Shown here piece by piece: positions 1 through 8,281 of a DNA stretch of 64,000 nucleotides. Position numbers and translations under genes: made by a program. How positions within the stretch are numbered: the first letter of the stretch is position 1; every line of letters begins with the position of its first letter. This DNA comes from Streptomyces tanashiensis. GTDB taxonomy: Bacteria > Actinomycetota > Actinomycetes > Streptomycetales > Streptomycetaceae. Where the stretch lies: positions 1 through 64,000 of the forward strand of contig NZ_BMRZ01000007.1 of assembly GCF_014648895.1 (NCBI RefSeq). The letters are read 5' to 3'. The notes below the pieces were generated by a model. That model was given only the letters and a program-made list of their open reading frames with translations. It did not search any database and was not told the origin of the DNA.

Positions 1-11
1 AACAATTTTTA

Positions 12-46
12 GCCTCAACCCCCGGACTTTGTCCGGGGGTTGAGGC
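12..46. terminator. Bidirectional intrinsic terminator
   Basis: A perfect 16-bp stem (12-27 with 31-46) encloses a TTT loop. It is flanked by a T-run on the left (5-10) and on the right (48-52), so it can terminate transcription from either side. It separates the left neighbour from the phosphatidyltransferase operon. Confidence 0.9.
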
Positions 47-152
47 ATTTTTGCGTTCTGCGGCCAGGCGGTGCCCCCTGTGCGCGGCGGTCTTGTGGCT
101 GAGGGTAAGGTCAGGGGGCATCGTCCGTACGTTCCCAGCAGGAGGCCCCCGG

Positions 153-761
153 GTGGAGGTCCAGGAGACTCGCGTTCAGACCGACCGGGTCCTCACCATC
201 CCCAATATTCTGAGCATGGCTCGGCTTGTGGGGGTGCCGCTCTTCCTGTGGCTGATCCTGCGGCCCGTGTTCGGCGGTCCCAACAGCGATGGCTGGGCCT
301 TGCTCGTGCTGATGCTCAGCGGCGTCAGCGACTATCTCGACGGGAAGCTCGCCCGGCGCTGGAACCAGATCAGCAACCTGGGCCGGCTCCTCGACCCCGC
401 TGCCGACCGGCTCTACATCGTCTCCACGCTCATCGGGCTGACCTGGCGCGAGATCCTGCCGCTCTGGCTGACCGCCGCGCTTTTCGCCCGCGAGTTGATG
501 TTGCTCGTGATGGTGGGAATCCTCCGCCGGCACGGCTACCCGCCGCCGCAGGTGAACTTCCTCGGAAAAGCTGCGACTTTCAACTTGATGTACGCCTTCC
601 CGCTGCTGCTTCTCAGTGACGGAACGGGCTGGCTTTCGTCACTCGCTGAAGTTTTCGGGTGGGCCTTCGCCGGATGGGGTACAACTCTGTATTGGTGGGC
701 AGGGATCCTCTACGTGGTCCAGGTCCGCCGACTCGTGAAGGCGGATACCGCGGCCGATTGA
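153..761 (+). CDS. CDP-alcohol phosphatidyltransferase family membrane protein
   Basis: A 202-residue integral membrane protein that should transfer a phosphatidyl group from a CDP-alcohol such as CDP-diacylglycerol to an alcohol in phospholipid synthesis. The CAP signature is complete from about residue 60: DYLDGKLAR, then G-x3-D-x3-D (GRLLDPAAD). Several hydrophobic helices surround it. GTG 153 is chosen because GGAGG lies at 141-145, 7 bp upstream; the in-frame ATG at 51 lies inside the upstream terminator. It sits first in the block syntenic with mycobacterial Rv1822 (pgsA2), so a PgsA-type role is likely, but the exact acceptor alcohol cannot be read from sequence. Confidence 0.9.
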   Translation: MEVQETRVQTDRVLTIPNILSMARLVGVPLFLWLILRPVFGGPNSDGWALLVLMLSGVSDYLDGKLARRWNQISNLGRLLDPAADRLYIVSTLIGLTWREILPLWLTAALFARELMLLVMVGILRRHGYPPPQVNFLGKAATFNLMYAFPLLLLSDGTGWLSSLAEVFGWAFAGWGTTLYWWAGILYVVQVRRLVKADTAAD

Positions 762-877
762 GCCCGTCTGTCCTGTGTCGAGCAGTGTCGCCGGCAACAA
801 CGAGGACCTCAGAGGGCCCCTGAACGGACAGGTGAAGTCGGCAGGACCGTCGTCTCTTCAAGGAGGACGCTTCCGAC

Positions 878-3373
878 ATGAAGGCCGTCGTGATGGCCGG
901 TGGCGAAGGAACCCGCCTTCGCCCCATGACCTCGAGCATGCCCAAGCCTCTGCTGCCGGTGGTGAACCGGCCGATCATGGAGCACGTCCTACGACTGCTC
1001 AAGAGGCACGGTCTCAACGAGACCGTCGTCACCGTGCAGTTTCTCGCCTCTCTCGTCAGGAACTACTTCGGCGACGGAGAAGAGCTCGGCATGGAGCTCA
1101 CGTATGCCAACGAGGAAAAGCCACTCGGTACAGCGGGAAGTGTGAAGAACGCCGAGGAAGCGTTGAAGGACGACGCTTTCCTCGTCATCTCGGGTGATGC
1201 ACTCACCGATTTCGATCTCTCCGATCTCATCGCCTTCCACAAGGAGAAGGGCGCCCTCGTCACCGTCTGTCTGACCCGGGTGCCGAATCCACTGGAATTC
1301 GGGATCACGATCGTCGACGAAGAGGGCAAGGTCGAGCGCTTCCTGGAGAAACCCACCTGGGGACAGGTCTTCTCGGACACCGTGAACACGGGCATCTACG
1401 TGATGGAGCCCGAGGTCTTCGACTACGTCCAGGCGGACGTTCCGGTCGACTGGTCGGGTGATGTCTTCCCGCAGCTCATGAAGGAGGGCAAGCCGATCTA
1501 CGGCTATGTCGCCGAGGGCTACTGGGAGGACGTGGGCACCCACGAGAGCTATGTGAAGGCGCAGGCGGACGTCCTGGAGGGCAAGGTCCAGGTCGACATC
1601 GACGGCTTCGAGATCTCGCCCGGCGTGTGGGTCGCGGAAGGCGCCGAGGTCCACCCCGACGCCGTGCTCCGCGGACCGCTCTACATCGGTGACTACGCCA
1701 AGGTCGAGGCGGGCGCCGAGATCCGCGAGCACACCGTCATCGGCTCGAACGTGGTCGTGAAGAGCGGTGCCTTCCTGCACAAGGCGGTCATCCACGACAA
1801 CGTCTACATCGGGCAGCAGTGCAATCTGCGCGGCTGTGTGATCGGGAAGAACACCGACATCATGCGGGCCGCACGGATCGAGGACGGAGCCGTCATCGGG
1901 GACGAGTGCCTCGTCGGCGAAGAATCGATCGTGCAGGGGAACGTGCGCGTCTACCCCTTCAAGACGATCGAGGCCGGCGCGTTCGTCAACACCTCGGTCA
2001 TCTGGGAGTCCCGGGGGCAGGCCCATCTCTTCGGGGCGCGCGGGGTCTCCGGCATCCTGAACGTCGAGATCACCCCTGAGCTGGCCGTCCGGCTGGCGGG
2101 GGCGTACGCGACGACCCTGAAGAAGGGTTCGACCGTCACCACCGCGCGCGACCACTCCCGGGGTGCCCGGGCGCTGAAGCGGGCGGTGATCTCCGCGCTG
2201 CAGGCCAGTGCCATCGACGTACGGGACCTGGAGAACGTCCCGCTGCCGGTGGCGCGGCAGCAGACGGCGCGGGGGAGCGCCGGCGGGATCATGGTGCGGA
2301 CCTCGCCGGGGGTGCCCGATTCCGTGGACATCATGTTCTTCGACGAACGGGGAGCGGACCTTTCGCAGGGCGGGCAGCGGAAGCTGGACCGGGTGTTCGC
2401 GCGGCAGGAGTACCGGCGGGCCTTCCCCGGTGAGATCGGCGATCTGTCCTTCCCGGCGAGTGTCTTCGACTCGTACACCGGGTCGCTGCTGCGGAATGTG
2501 GACACCACCGGGATCGCGGAGGCCGGGCTGAAGGTCGTCGTGGACGCCTCCAACGGCAGCGCCGGGCTCGTCCTGCCCAGCCTGCTCGGCCGGCTCCAGG
2601 TCGATTCCCTGACCATCAACCCCGGACTCGACGAGTCCCGGCCCACGGAGTCGGCCGAGAGCCGGCGGGCCGGGCTCGTGCGGCTCGGGGAGATCGTGGC
2701 CTCGGCGCGGGCCGCGTTCGGGGTGCGGTTCGACCCGGTCGGCGAGCGGCTCTCGCTCGTGGACGAGAGGGGCCGGATCATCGAGGACGACCGGGCGCTC
2801 CTGGTGATGCTGGACCTGGTGGCGGCCGAGCGGCGCTCCGGGCGGGTCGCGCTGCCGGTCACCACGACGCGTATCGCCGAGCAGGTCGCCGCGTACCACG
2901 GCACTCAGGTCGAGTGGACGACCACCTCGCCCGACGACCTCACGAGGGTCGGACGTGAGGAGTCGACGATCTTCGGCGGCGACGGGCGCGGCGGGTTCAT
3001 CGTGCCCGAGTTCAGCAGCGTCTTCGACGGGGCCGCCGCCTTCGTGCGGCTGATCGGCCTCGTGGCACGGACGCAGCTCACGCTGAGCCAGATCGATGCC
3101 CGGATCCCGCGGGCGCACGTCCTGAAGAAGGACATCGCGACTCCGTGGGCCGTGAAGGGACTGGTGATGCGCCGGGTGGTGGAGGCGGCGGGCAGCCGCT
3201 CCGTGGACACCACCGACGGAGTACGGGTGGTCGAGGCCGACGGGCGGTGGGTGATGGTGCTGCCCGACCCCGCCGAGGCGGTCACCCATCTGTGGGCGGA
3301 GGGGCCGGACGACGCCTCCGCGCAGGCCCTGCTCGACGAGTGGGCCGAGGTGGTCGACAGCGCAGGTCGCTGA
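878..3373 (+). CDS. Mannose-1-phosphate guanylyltransferase fused to a degenerate phosphomannomutase domain
   Basis: An 831-residue cytoplasmic protein in three parts. Residues 1 to about 235 form a nucleotidyltransferase with the G-rich loop GGEGTRLRP, which makes NDP-sugars (GDP-mannose in this family, often called ManC). Residues of about 245-370 are a left-handed beta-helix of hexapeptide repeats. Residues from about 385 to the end resemble a phosphohexomutase. The mutase part looks inactive: the usual TASHNP phosphoserine loop is replaced by RTSPGVPDS, and the DxDxDR metal loop by FDPVGER. The start has AGGAGG at 861-866. The product is probably nucleotidyltransferase-active with a regulatory or binding C-terminus. 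Confidence 0.85.
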   Translation: MKAVVMAGGEGTRLRPMTSSMPKPLLPVVNRPIMEHVLRLLKRHGLNETVVTVQFLASLVRNYFGDGEELGMELTYANEEKPLGTAGSVKNAEEALKDDAFLVISGDALTDFDLSDLIAFHKEKGALVTVCLTRVPNPLEFGITIVDEEGKVERFLEKPTWGQVFSDTVNTGIYVMEPEVFDYVQADVPVDWSGDVFPQLMKEGKPIYGYVAEGYWEDVGTHESYVKAQADVLEGKVQVDIDGFEISPGVWVAEGAEVHPDAVLRGPLYIGDYAKVEAGAEIREHTVIGSNVVVKSGAFLHKAVIHDNVYIGQQCNLRGCVIGKNTDIMRAARIEDGAVIGDECLVGEESIVQGNVRVYPFKTIEAGAFVNTSVIWESRGQAHLFGARGVSGILNVEITPELAVRLAGAYATTLKKGSTVTTARDHSRGARALKRAVISALQASAIDVRDLENVPLPVARQQTARGSAGGIMVRTSPGVPDSVDIMFFDERGADLSQGGQRKLDRVFARQEYRRAFPGEIGDLSFPASVFDSYTGSLLRNVDTTGIAEAGLKVVVDASNGSAGLVLPSLLGRLQVDSLTINPGLDESRPTESAESRRAGLVRLGEIVASARAAFGVRFDPVGERLSLVDERGRIIEDDRALLVMLDLVAAERRSGRVALPVTTTRIAEQVAAYHGTQVEWTTTSPDDLTRVGREESTIFGGDGRGGFIVPEFSSVFDGAAAFVRLIGLVARTQLTLSQIDARIPRAHVLKKDIATPWAVKGLVMRRVVEAAGSRSVDTTDGVRVVEADGRWVMVLPDPAEAVTHLWAEGPDDASAQALLDEWAEVVDSAGR

Positions 3374-3475
3374 CGGTTCGGGCCGGTTCCGGCCGGGAGG
3401 TGCCCCAGGGGTGCCTCCCGGCCGTAGGGAGGGGCCATTCGGCGGTACGCCGTGCGACGTGCGACGATGTGCGGC

Positions 3476-4405
3476 ATGTCGCAGCAGCCCCCCGTTCGGA
3501 GCACCGGATCACCGCCGCCGCGTCCGGACGCGTCCATGTCGCTGCTGAACAACGTGATCGATCACGCGCTCGACGACGGCTACGCCGAGGCGACCGCCCG
3601 TCGAGCGGCCGAGGGTGGTGGGCTGCCCCGTAATCTGCGGGCCAAACTGGGTGTCGCCGCGGGTCTTCTGCTGGCCGCCGCCGTGGTGACCGTCGGCGCC
3701 GCCGAGGCGCGGGTCTCCGCGCCGGTCGTCGCCAAGGAGCGGCAGGACCTGATCGACCGGATCGAGCGTGAGACGTCGACCGCCGACCAGCTGGAGGAGG
3801 ACGTCGAGCGGATCCGGGCCGAGGTCGGGGAGCGCCAGCGGCAGGCTCTGCAGCACCACGGCGGGGACCAGGCCGAGCTGGTGGCACTGCTGTCGGGCGC
3901 GACGCCCGTGCACGGCCCCGGCGTGAAGCTCGTCGTCGACGACGCCAAGGGCACCGACACCGGTGGCGGGGGGCCGAGGGAGAGCAGTGGCTTCTCCGAC
4001 ACGGGCCGGGTCCGCGACCGGGACATGCAGCGGGTGATCAACGGGCTGTGGGAGTCGGGTGCCGAGGCCGTCGCGATCAACGGGCAGCGGCTGACATCGC
4101 TGTCCGCGATCCGGGCCGCCGGTGACGCCATACTGGTCGACAACAAGCCGCTGGTGCCGCCGTACACCGTCCTCGCGATCGGGGACGGGCAGCGGCTGAG
4201 CACCGCGTTCCAGGACAGCGCCGACGGGCAGTATCTGCACGCGCTGGTGGAGAACTTCGGGATCAGGAGCAGGATCTCGGCCGAGGGCGATGTACGCCTG
4301 CCGGCCGCGCCGAGCCTGACCGTACGTACCGCAGAGCCGAGGGGGGCCGGGGTGGCGACGCCCTCCGGCCGGGCCACGGCCGACACAGGGAAGGGCACAT
4401 CGTGA
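3476..4405 (+). CDS. DUF881 family membrane-anchored protein (first copy)
   Basis: A 309-residue protein with a cytoplasmic N-terminus, one transmembrane helix (about residues 60-78, rich in A, V and L), a coiled-coil stretch with QLEEDVERIRAE, and an extracytoplasmic DUF881 domain. The family has no assigned reaction; a division or cell-envelope association has been suggested for actinobacterial members. It ends overlapping the next gene (GTGA at 4402-4405), which implies translational coupling. ATG 3476 is preferred over 3452 because family N-termini are short; no strong ribosome site is visible, and ATG 3536 is a further alternative. Confidence 0.8.
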   Translation: MSQQPPVRSTGSPPPRPDASMSLLNNVIDHALDDGYAEATARRAAEGGGLPRNLRAKLGVAAGLLLAAAVVTVGAAEARVSAPVVAKERQDLIDRIERETSTADQLEEDVERIRAEVGERQRQALQHHGGDQAELVALLSGATPVHGPGVKLVVDDAKGTDTGGGGPRESSGFSDTGRVRDRDMQRVINGLWESGAEAVAINGQRLTSLSAIRAAGDAILVDNKPLVPPYTVLAIGDGQRLSTAFQDSADGQYLHALVENFGIRSRISAEGDVRLPAAPSLTVRTAEPRGAGVATPSGRATADTGKGTS

Positions 4406-4734
4406 TCGCCGTACTGGGCCTGATCGTCGGAGTCGTGGTCGGACTGTTGGTCCGCCCCGAGGTTCCGGCGGTGGTCGAGCCCTATCTTCCGATCGCCGTG
4501 GTCGCCGCCCTCGACGCGGTCTTCGGCGGCCTGCGGGCCATGCTCGACGGGATCTTCGTCGACAAGGTCTTCGTGGTCTCGTTCCTGTCCAACGTGGTCG
4601 TGGCCGCGCTGATCGTCTTCCTCGGGGACAAGCTGGGCGTGGGCGCGCAGCTGTCGACCGGTGTGGTCGTCGTGCTCGGCATCCGGATCTTCTCCAACGC
4701 TGCCGCCATCCGGCGTCACGTCTTCCGGGCGTGA
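4402..4734 (+). CDS. sbp: Small basic protein family (DUF1290) membrane protein
   Basis: A 110-residue protein of three hydrophobic segments, starting on a GTG that overlaps the previous stop. It matches the small-basic-protein family found between two DUF881 genes in many Gram-positive genomes and equivalent to Rv1824 in mycobacteria. It has no known catalytic residues. Genetic coupling on both sides suggests the three proteins form one membrane complex; that is inference from gene order. Confidence 0.85.
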   Translation: MIAVLGLIVGVVVGLLVRPEVPAVVEPYLPIAVVAALDAVFGGLRAMLDGIFVDKVFVVSFLSNVVVAALIVFLGDKLGVGAQLSTGVVVVLGIRIFSNAAAIRRHVFRA

Positions 4735-4739
4735 GGCCG

Positions 4740-5726
4740 ATGAGCGAGAACCCTCAGAACTCCGAGAACCCCCAGGACCCCGAGCACGCTCAGGACCCGG
4801 AGAAGCCTCAGGACCCGGAGAGGCCTCAGGCCCCCGAGAAGCCTCAGGCCCCCGAGAACGCTCAGGACCGTGAGCCCTCCGAGAAGCCCGACGTGTCGGG
4901 GCGGACCGGAGGCGACGAGCCCGAGGCCGTGAAGGCCCCGGCCCCGGCCGTGGACTCCGAGGCACCCGAGGTCTCCGTCGCGGCCGAGGCGCCGGCCGCC
5001 GCCGCGCCGAGTGGGCGGCGGAGGCTCGCCTCCGCCCTGTGGCCGCCGCGGGTGACCCGGGCCCAACTCGTCGTCGCACTGCTGCTGTTCGTCCTCGGTC
5101 TGGGCCTGGCCATCCAGGTGTCCTCCACGAGCGAGAACAGCGCGCTGCGCGGGGCCCGGCAGGAGGACCTCGTGCGGATCCTCGACGAGCTCGACGACCG
5201 CACGCAGCGCCTGGAGGACGAGAAGGCCCGTCTGGAGAAGCAGCGCTCCGAGCTGGAGTCCAGCTCGGACCAGGCCGAGGAGGCGCGCAAGCAGACCCAG
5301 GAGAAGGAGCGGCAGCTCGGCATCCTGGCCGGCACCGTCGCCGCCGAGGGACCGGGCATCACCCTCACGGTCGGTGATCCCACCGGGGCGGTCGAGTCGG
5401 ACATGCTGCTCGACGCCATCCAGGAGCTGCGCGCGGCGGGTGCCGAGGCGATCCAGGTGAACGGTGTCCGGGTGGTGGCGGACAGTTATTTCACCGGTAG
5501 CGGTGATGACATGCGGATCGATGGAACGAAGGTGGCCGCTCCGTACGTCTTCAAGGTCATCGGCAAGCCGGAGGATCTCGAGCCCGCGCTCAACATTCCC
5601 GGCGGTGTCGTGCAGACCCTGGAGAAGGAGCAGGCCACAGCCACGGTGGAGCGGTCGGCGAAGATCGTCGTCGACGCCTTGCGACCCGCGAAGCGGCCTG
5701 ACTACGCTCAGTCGTCCTCCCAGTGA
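4740..5726 (+). CDS. DUF881 family membrane-anchored protein with hexapeptide-repeat N-terminus (second copy)
   Basis: A second DUF881 protein of about 328 residues, paralogous to the one 1.2 kb upstream. It differs in a long cytoplasmic Pro/Glu/Gln-rich tail: residues 2-43 are seven tandem hexapeptides of the type PEKPQD. Next come a transmembrane helix (about residues 112-132), a charged coiled coil and the DUF881 domain. ATG 4740 lets the repeat begin at residue 2. GTG 4731, overlapping the previous stop as GTGA, is an equally possible start and would add three residues. It completes the DUF881/Sbp/DUF881 operon. Confidence 0.82.
   Translation: MSENPQNSENPQDPEHAQDPEKPQDPERPQAPEKPQAPENAQDREPSEKPDVSGRTGGDEPEAVKAPAPAVDSEAPEVSVAAEAPAAAAPSGRRRLASALWPPRVTRAQLVVALLLFVLGLGLAIQVSSTSENSALRGARQEDLVRILDELDDRTQRLEDEKARLEKQRSELESSSDQAEEARKQTQEKERQLGILAGTVAAEGPGITLTVGDPTGAVESDMLLDAIQELRAAGAEAIQVNGVRVVADSYFTGSGDDMRIDGTKVAAPYVFKVIGKPEDLEPALNIPGGVVQTLEKEQATATVERSAKIVVDALRPAKRPDYAQSSSQ
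4743..4868 (+). repeat. 18-bp tandem repeat, seven units, in coding sequence
   Basis: Seven consecutive 18-bp units each encode a hexapeptide of pattern (S/P)-E-x-(P/A)-Q-(N/D/A). Units differ by a few bases. A tandem array in coding sequence can change copy number by slippage without breaking the frame. Confidence 0.8.
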
Positions 5727-5778
5727 GAGGGGGACGAGGGGGGTCCCGCGACAAGGGCAAGACGTTGCGGGGGGTCGG

Positions 5779-5798
5779 CGCACCACAACGGTGGTGCG
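5779..5798 (+). promoter_or_regulatory. Hairpin in the leader between the DUF881 and FHA genes
   Basis: A perfect 8-bp stem (5779-5786 with 5791-5798) with a four-base loop lies about 50 bp after the DUF881 stop. It may terminate the upstream operon or structure the FHA leader. No U-tract follows. Confidence 0.4.
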
Positions 5799-5915
5799 TG
5801 GTGGAAACTGTCCGGAGGATACGGACGTTGTGAAGGTGTCCGGGTCGGCAGGTGTGAAGGATCTCGGTTCGTCCTGCCCCACGGGCGGGTCTGTTTCGGT
5901 CAAGGGGAATCGCCC

Positions 5916-6749
5916 GTGAAGTTGTTTGCGAAGTTGTTCGGCAAGAGCGCACGCGAGGACGGCGGCAACGCCAGGCACGCCGCGCCGCGCCACGCCCAGA
6001 GCGAGGAGCAGGGCGGCGAGCGCCCGCTCTTCCGTGACGAGGTCGATGGCCGGGGCGGTGACATTCCGGGCGCGCAGGGCGCGTCTTCTGTTGACCCCGC
6101 CGGGGCCGCCCGCATAGGTTTCGGAGAACCATCAACCTCAGGTACGGGTGGAGGGTTTACGCCCGACCCGTACGCGACACAGACCTCCGCGGGGCAGCCG
6201 CGGCAGGAGGATGCGTCCATGCCGGTGTGTACGAGGTGCGGTCACCGCAACACGGCCGACAGCCGCTTCTGCTCCCACTGCGGCACGCCGCTGCGGGGCG
6301 GGGTCGCCGCCGAGCGGGCGTCGGAGACGACGTCGACGATCTCCATCTCGGGGCTCGAGGCGTACGACGCGGAGGTCACGGGCCAGACCGCGCTTCCGTC
6401 GCTGTCTCCCGAGGCGCTGGCCGCCGTGGAGGCGCTGCCCCTGGGCTCCGCGCTCCTCGTGGTGCGCCGGGGGCCGAACTCGGGCAGCCGGTTCCTCCTC
6501 GACGGTGAGCTGACGACGGCCGGCCGTCACCCGCAGAGCGACATCTTCCTGGACGACTTCACCGTCTCCCGGCGTCATGTCGAGTTCCGGCGGGCCCAGG
6601 ACGGCAGCTTCACCGTCGCCGATGTCGGCAGCCTCAACGGCACGTACGTCAACCGTGAGCCGATCGACTCGGTCGTTCTGTCCAACGGCGACGAGGTGCA
6701 GATCGGCAAGTACCGGCTGGTCTTCTACTCGAGCCAGCGAGGCGTGTGA
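5916..6749 (+). CDS. FHA-domain protein with zinc ribbon (GarA/OdhI-like position)
   Basis: A 277-residue cytoplasmic protein. A zinc ribbon of two CxxC pairs (CTRCG and CSHCG) spans about residues 104-123. A C-terminal FHA domain (about 180-272) carries the phosphothreonine-binding signature residues GRHPQSD, SRRHVEF and NGTYVN. FHA domains bind phospho-Thr peptides. The mycobacterial gene at this place, garA (Rv1827), controls central nitrogen and carbon metabolism after phosphorylation by PknB-type kinases. GTG 5916 has AAGGGGA at 5902-5908. This protein is much longer than GarA (about 160 residues), so an identical function is uncertain. Confidence 0.85.
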   Translation: MKLFAKLFGKSAREDGGNARHAAPRHAQSEEQGGERPLFRDEVDGRGGDIPGAQGASSVDPAGAARIGFGEPSTSGTGGGFTPDPYATQTSAGQPRQEDASMPVCTRCGHRNTADSRFCSHCGTPLRGGVAAERASETTSTISISGLEAYDAEVTGQTALPSLSPEALAAVEALPLGSALLVVRRGPNSGSRFLLDGELTTAGRHPQSDIFLDDFTVSRRHVEFRRAQDGSFTVADVGSLNGTYVNREPIDSVVLSNGDEVQIGKYRLVFYSSQRGV

Positions 6750-6780
6750 CGCCTCGGGGAAGCCCCTTCAGGGAAGGTCC

Positions 6781-7527
6781 ATGCTGCGAACACCGACGGG
6801 CGGTGCCGGATCCGGCACCGCCACCGCGGGCGACCGGCTGGTCAGCATCGGCACGGTGCTGAACCAGCTGCGCGACGAATTTCCCGAAGTGACGATCTCC
6901 AAGATCCGGTTCCTGGAGGCCGAGGGGCTGGTCGAGCCCCGGCGGACGGCCTCCGGCTACCGGAAGTTCAGCCCGCAGGACGTGGAGCGGCTCGCCCGCA
7001 TCCTGCGGATGCAGCGGGACCATTATCTTCCGCTGAAGGTCATCCGCGAGCATCTCGACGCCCTCGAAAGGGGTGAGCAGATCAAGCTCCCGGCGCCCGG
7101 GCGCCGGCGGGATCTGCTCGAAGGGCCCTGGGAGCAGGACGAGGAGGAGTCGCCCGCCGCCGTGCGGCTCGGGCGGGCCGAGCTGATCGCCGCCGCCGAG
7201 GTGACCGAGACCGAGCTCGCCGAGTGGGAGTCGTACGGTCTCATCGCGGAGGCGGAGGGCGGTGGCTTCGACGCCGAGACCGTGACCGTCGCCAGGCTTG
7301 TCGCGGATCTGGGGAGATTCGGTCTGGAGCCCCGGCACCTGCGGGCCGTCAAAGCGGCGGCGGATCGGGAGGCCGGGCTGATCGAGCAGGTGGTGGCGCC
7401 GCTGCGCCGGCACCGTAACCCGCAGACCAGAGCCCATGCGGAGGCCACCGCGAAGGAGCTCGCCGCGCAGTCGGTGCGGTTGCACGCGGCTCTCGTCCAG
7501 ACGGCTCTGGGTGTCCGGCTGCAGTGA
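6781..7527 (+). CDS. ftsR: MerR-family regulator, FtsR-like (Rv1828 type)
   Basis: A 248-residue regulator. The N-terminal winged helix-turn-helix (about residues 22-90) reads LRDEFPEVTISKIRFLEAEG and continues with an RRTASGYRKF wing. A long C-terminal part probably mediates dimerisation. It follows the FHA gene and precedes a DUF151 gene exactly as Rv1828 does. The corynebacterial orthologue FtsR activates ftsZ, so a role in cell-division gene control is plausible here. The ATG has GGGAAGG just upstream at 6771-6777. The symbol is by synteny and domain type only. Confidence 0.8.
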   Translation: MLRTPTGGAGSGTATAGDRLVSIGTVLNQLRDEFPEVTISKIRFLEAEGLVEPRRTASGYRKFSPQDVERLARILRMQRDHYLPLKVIREHLDALERGEQIKLPAPGRRRDLLEGPWEQDEEESPAAVRLGRAELIAAAEVTETELAEWESYGLIAEAEGGGFDAETVTVARLVADLGRFGLEPRHLRAVKAAADREAGLIEQVVAPLRRHRNPQTRAHAEATAKELAAQSVRLHAALVQTALGVRLQ

Positions 7528-7603
7528 TCGGGGACGGTGGCCCAGGGGGCGCCGGAGAGGGGCCTCGGAGGGCCCCGACTATCCAAACCGGTCGGGCACG
7601 TCC

Positions 7604-7618
7604 TAGGGTTGCTGTGTG
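7604..7618 (+). promoter_or_regulatory. Candidate leaderless promoter for the DUF151 gene
   Basis: TAGGGT at 7604-7609 fits the streptomycete -10 pattern TAnnnT. It lies six bases before GTG 7616, and no Shine-Dalgarno sequence is present. The message would begin at or next to the start codon. No good -35 is visible. Confidence 0.5.
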
Positions 7619-8089
7619 AACGAGCTCGACGTTGTGGGTGTCCGGGTGGAAATGCCCTCCAACCAGCCGATCGTGCTCCTGCGTGAAGTGGGAGGCGATC
7701 GGTACCTCCCCATCTGGATCGGACCGGGGGAGGCGACCGCGATCGCCTTCGCCCAGCAGGGGATGGCCCCGCCGCGGCCGCTGACGCACGACCTGTTCAA
7801 GGACGTGCTGGAGGCCGTGGGGCAGCAGCTCACCGAGGTCCGCATCACGGATCTGCGCGATGGTGTCTTCTACGCCGAGCTGGTCTTCGCCAGCGGCGTC
7901 GAGGTGAGCGCGCGGCCGTCGGACGCGATAGCACTGGCCCTGCGGACCGGGACGCCGATCTTCGGCAGTGACGGTGTGCTGGACGACGCCGGTATCGCGA
8001 TTCCGGATGAGCAGGAGGACGAGGTGGAGAAGTTCCGCGAGTTCCTCGACCAGATCTCACCGGAGGACTTCGGGACCAACAGCCAGTGA
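7616..8089 (+). CDS. Bifunctional nuclease family protein (DUF151)
   Basis: A 157-residue protein of the DUF151 family. The conserved core runs LPIWIGPGEA, then HDLFKDVLEAVG, then VSARPSDAIALALR. Plant and Thermotoga relatives were reported to have nuclease activity. The bacterial physiological role is unclear. Orthologous position is Rv1829. It starts on GTG without a ribosome site, probably on a leaderless message. Confidence 0.85.
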   Translation: MNELDVVGVRVEMPSNQPIVLLREVGGDRYLPIWIGPGEATAIAFAQQGMAPPRPLTHDLFKDVLEAVGQQLTEVRITDLRDGVFYAELVFASGVEVSARPSDAIALALRTGTPIFGSDGVLDDAGIAIPDEQEDEVEKFREFLDQISPEDFGTNSQ

Positions 8090-8191
8090 GGCGGAGCGGT
8101 GCGGCCGGAGGCCGTTCGCGGGGTGCCGTCAGAGCATTCGAGTAGCCTTTCCCCGGAGAGAGACACGCGAAACCACTCTCAGGGTGATTAT

Positions 8192-8247
8192 CACTCGGCG
8201 TGCCGAGTGTGGCGATCGTTGACGCACCCCGAGTGACTGCCTACCTT
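8192..8247 (+). promoter_or_regulatory. Consensus promoter with palindromic operator upstream of the second MerR gene
   Basis: TTGACG (8219-8224), a 17-bp spacer and TACCTT (8242-8247) form a near-consensus housekeeping promoter. Upstream lies the palindrome CACTCGGC-gt-GCCGAGTG (8192-8209). A third half-site CCGAGTG (8229-8235) lies in the spacer, 26 bp after the equivalent half-site. The layout suits autoregulation by the MerR protein encoded just downstream; that is inference. Confidence 0.65.
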
Positions 8248-8281
8248 CGTGTGGGCAGGTCAAGGACGGAGGGTCGGCGTG

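Noticed and set aside
989..3289. 766-codon minus-strand open frame opposite the ManC-like gene
   Set aside because: It is the mirror of a strongly coding plus-strand gene; its translation is low-complexity and has no domain pattern. Such shadows are expected at this GC content.
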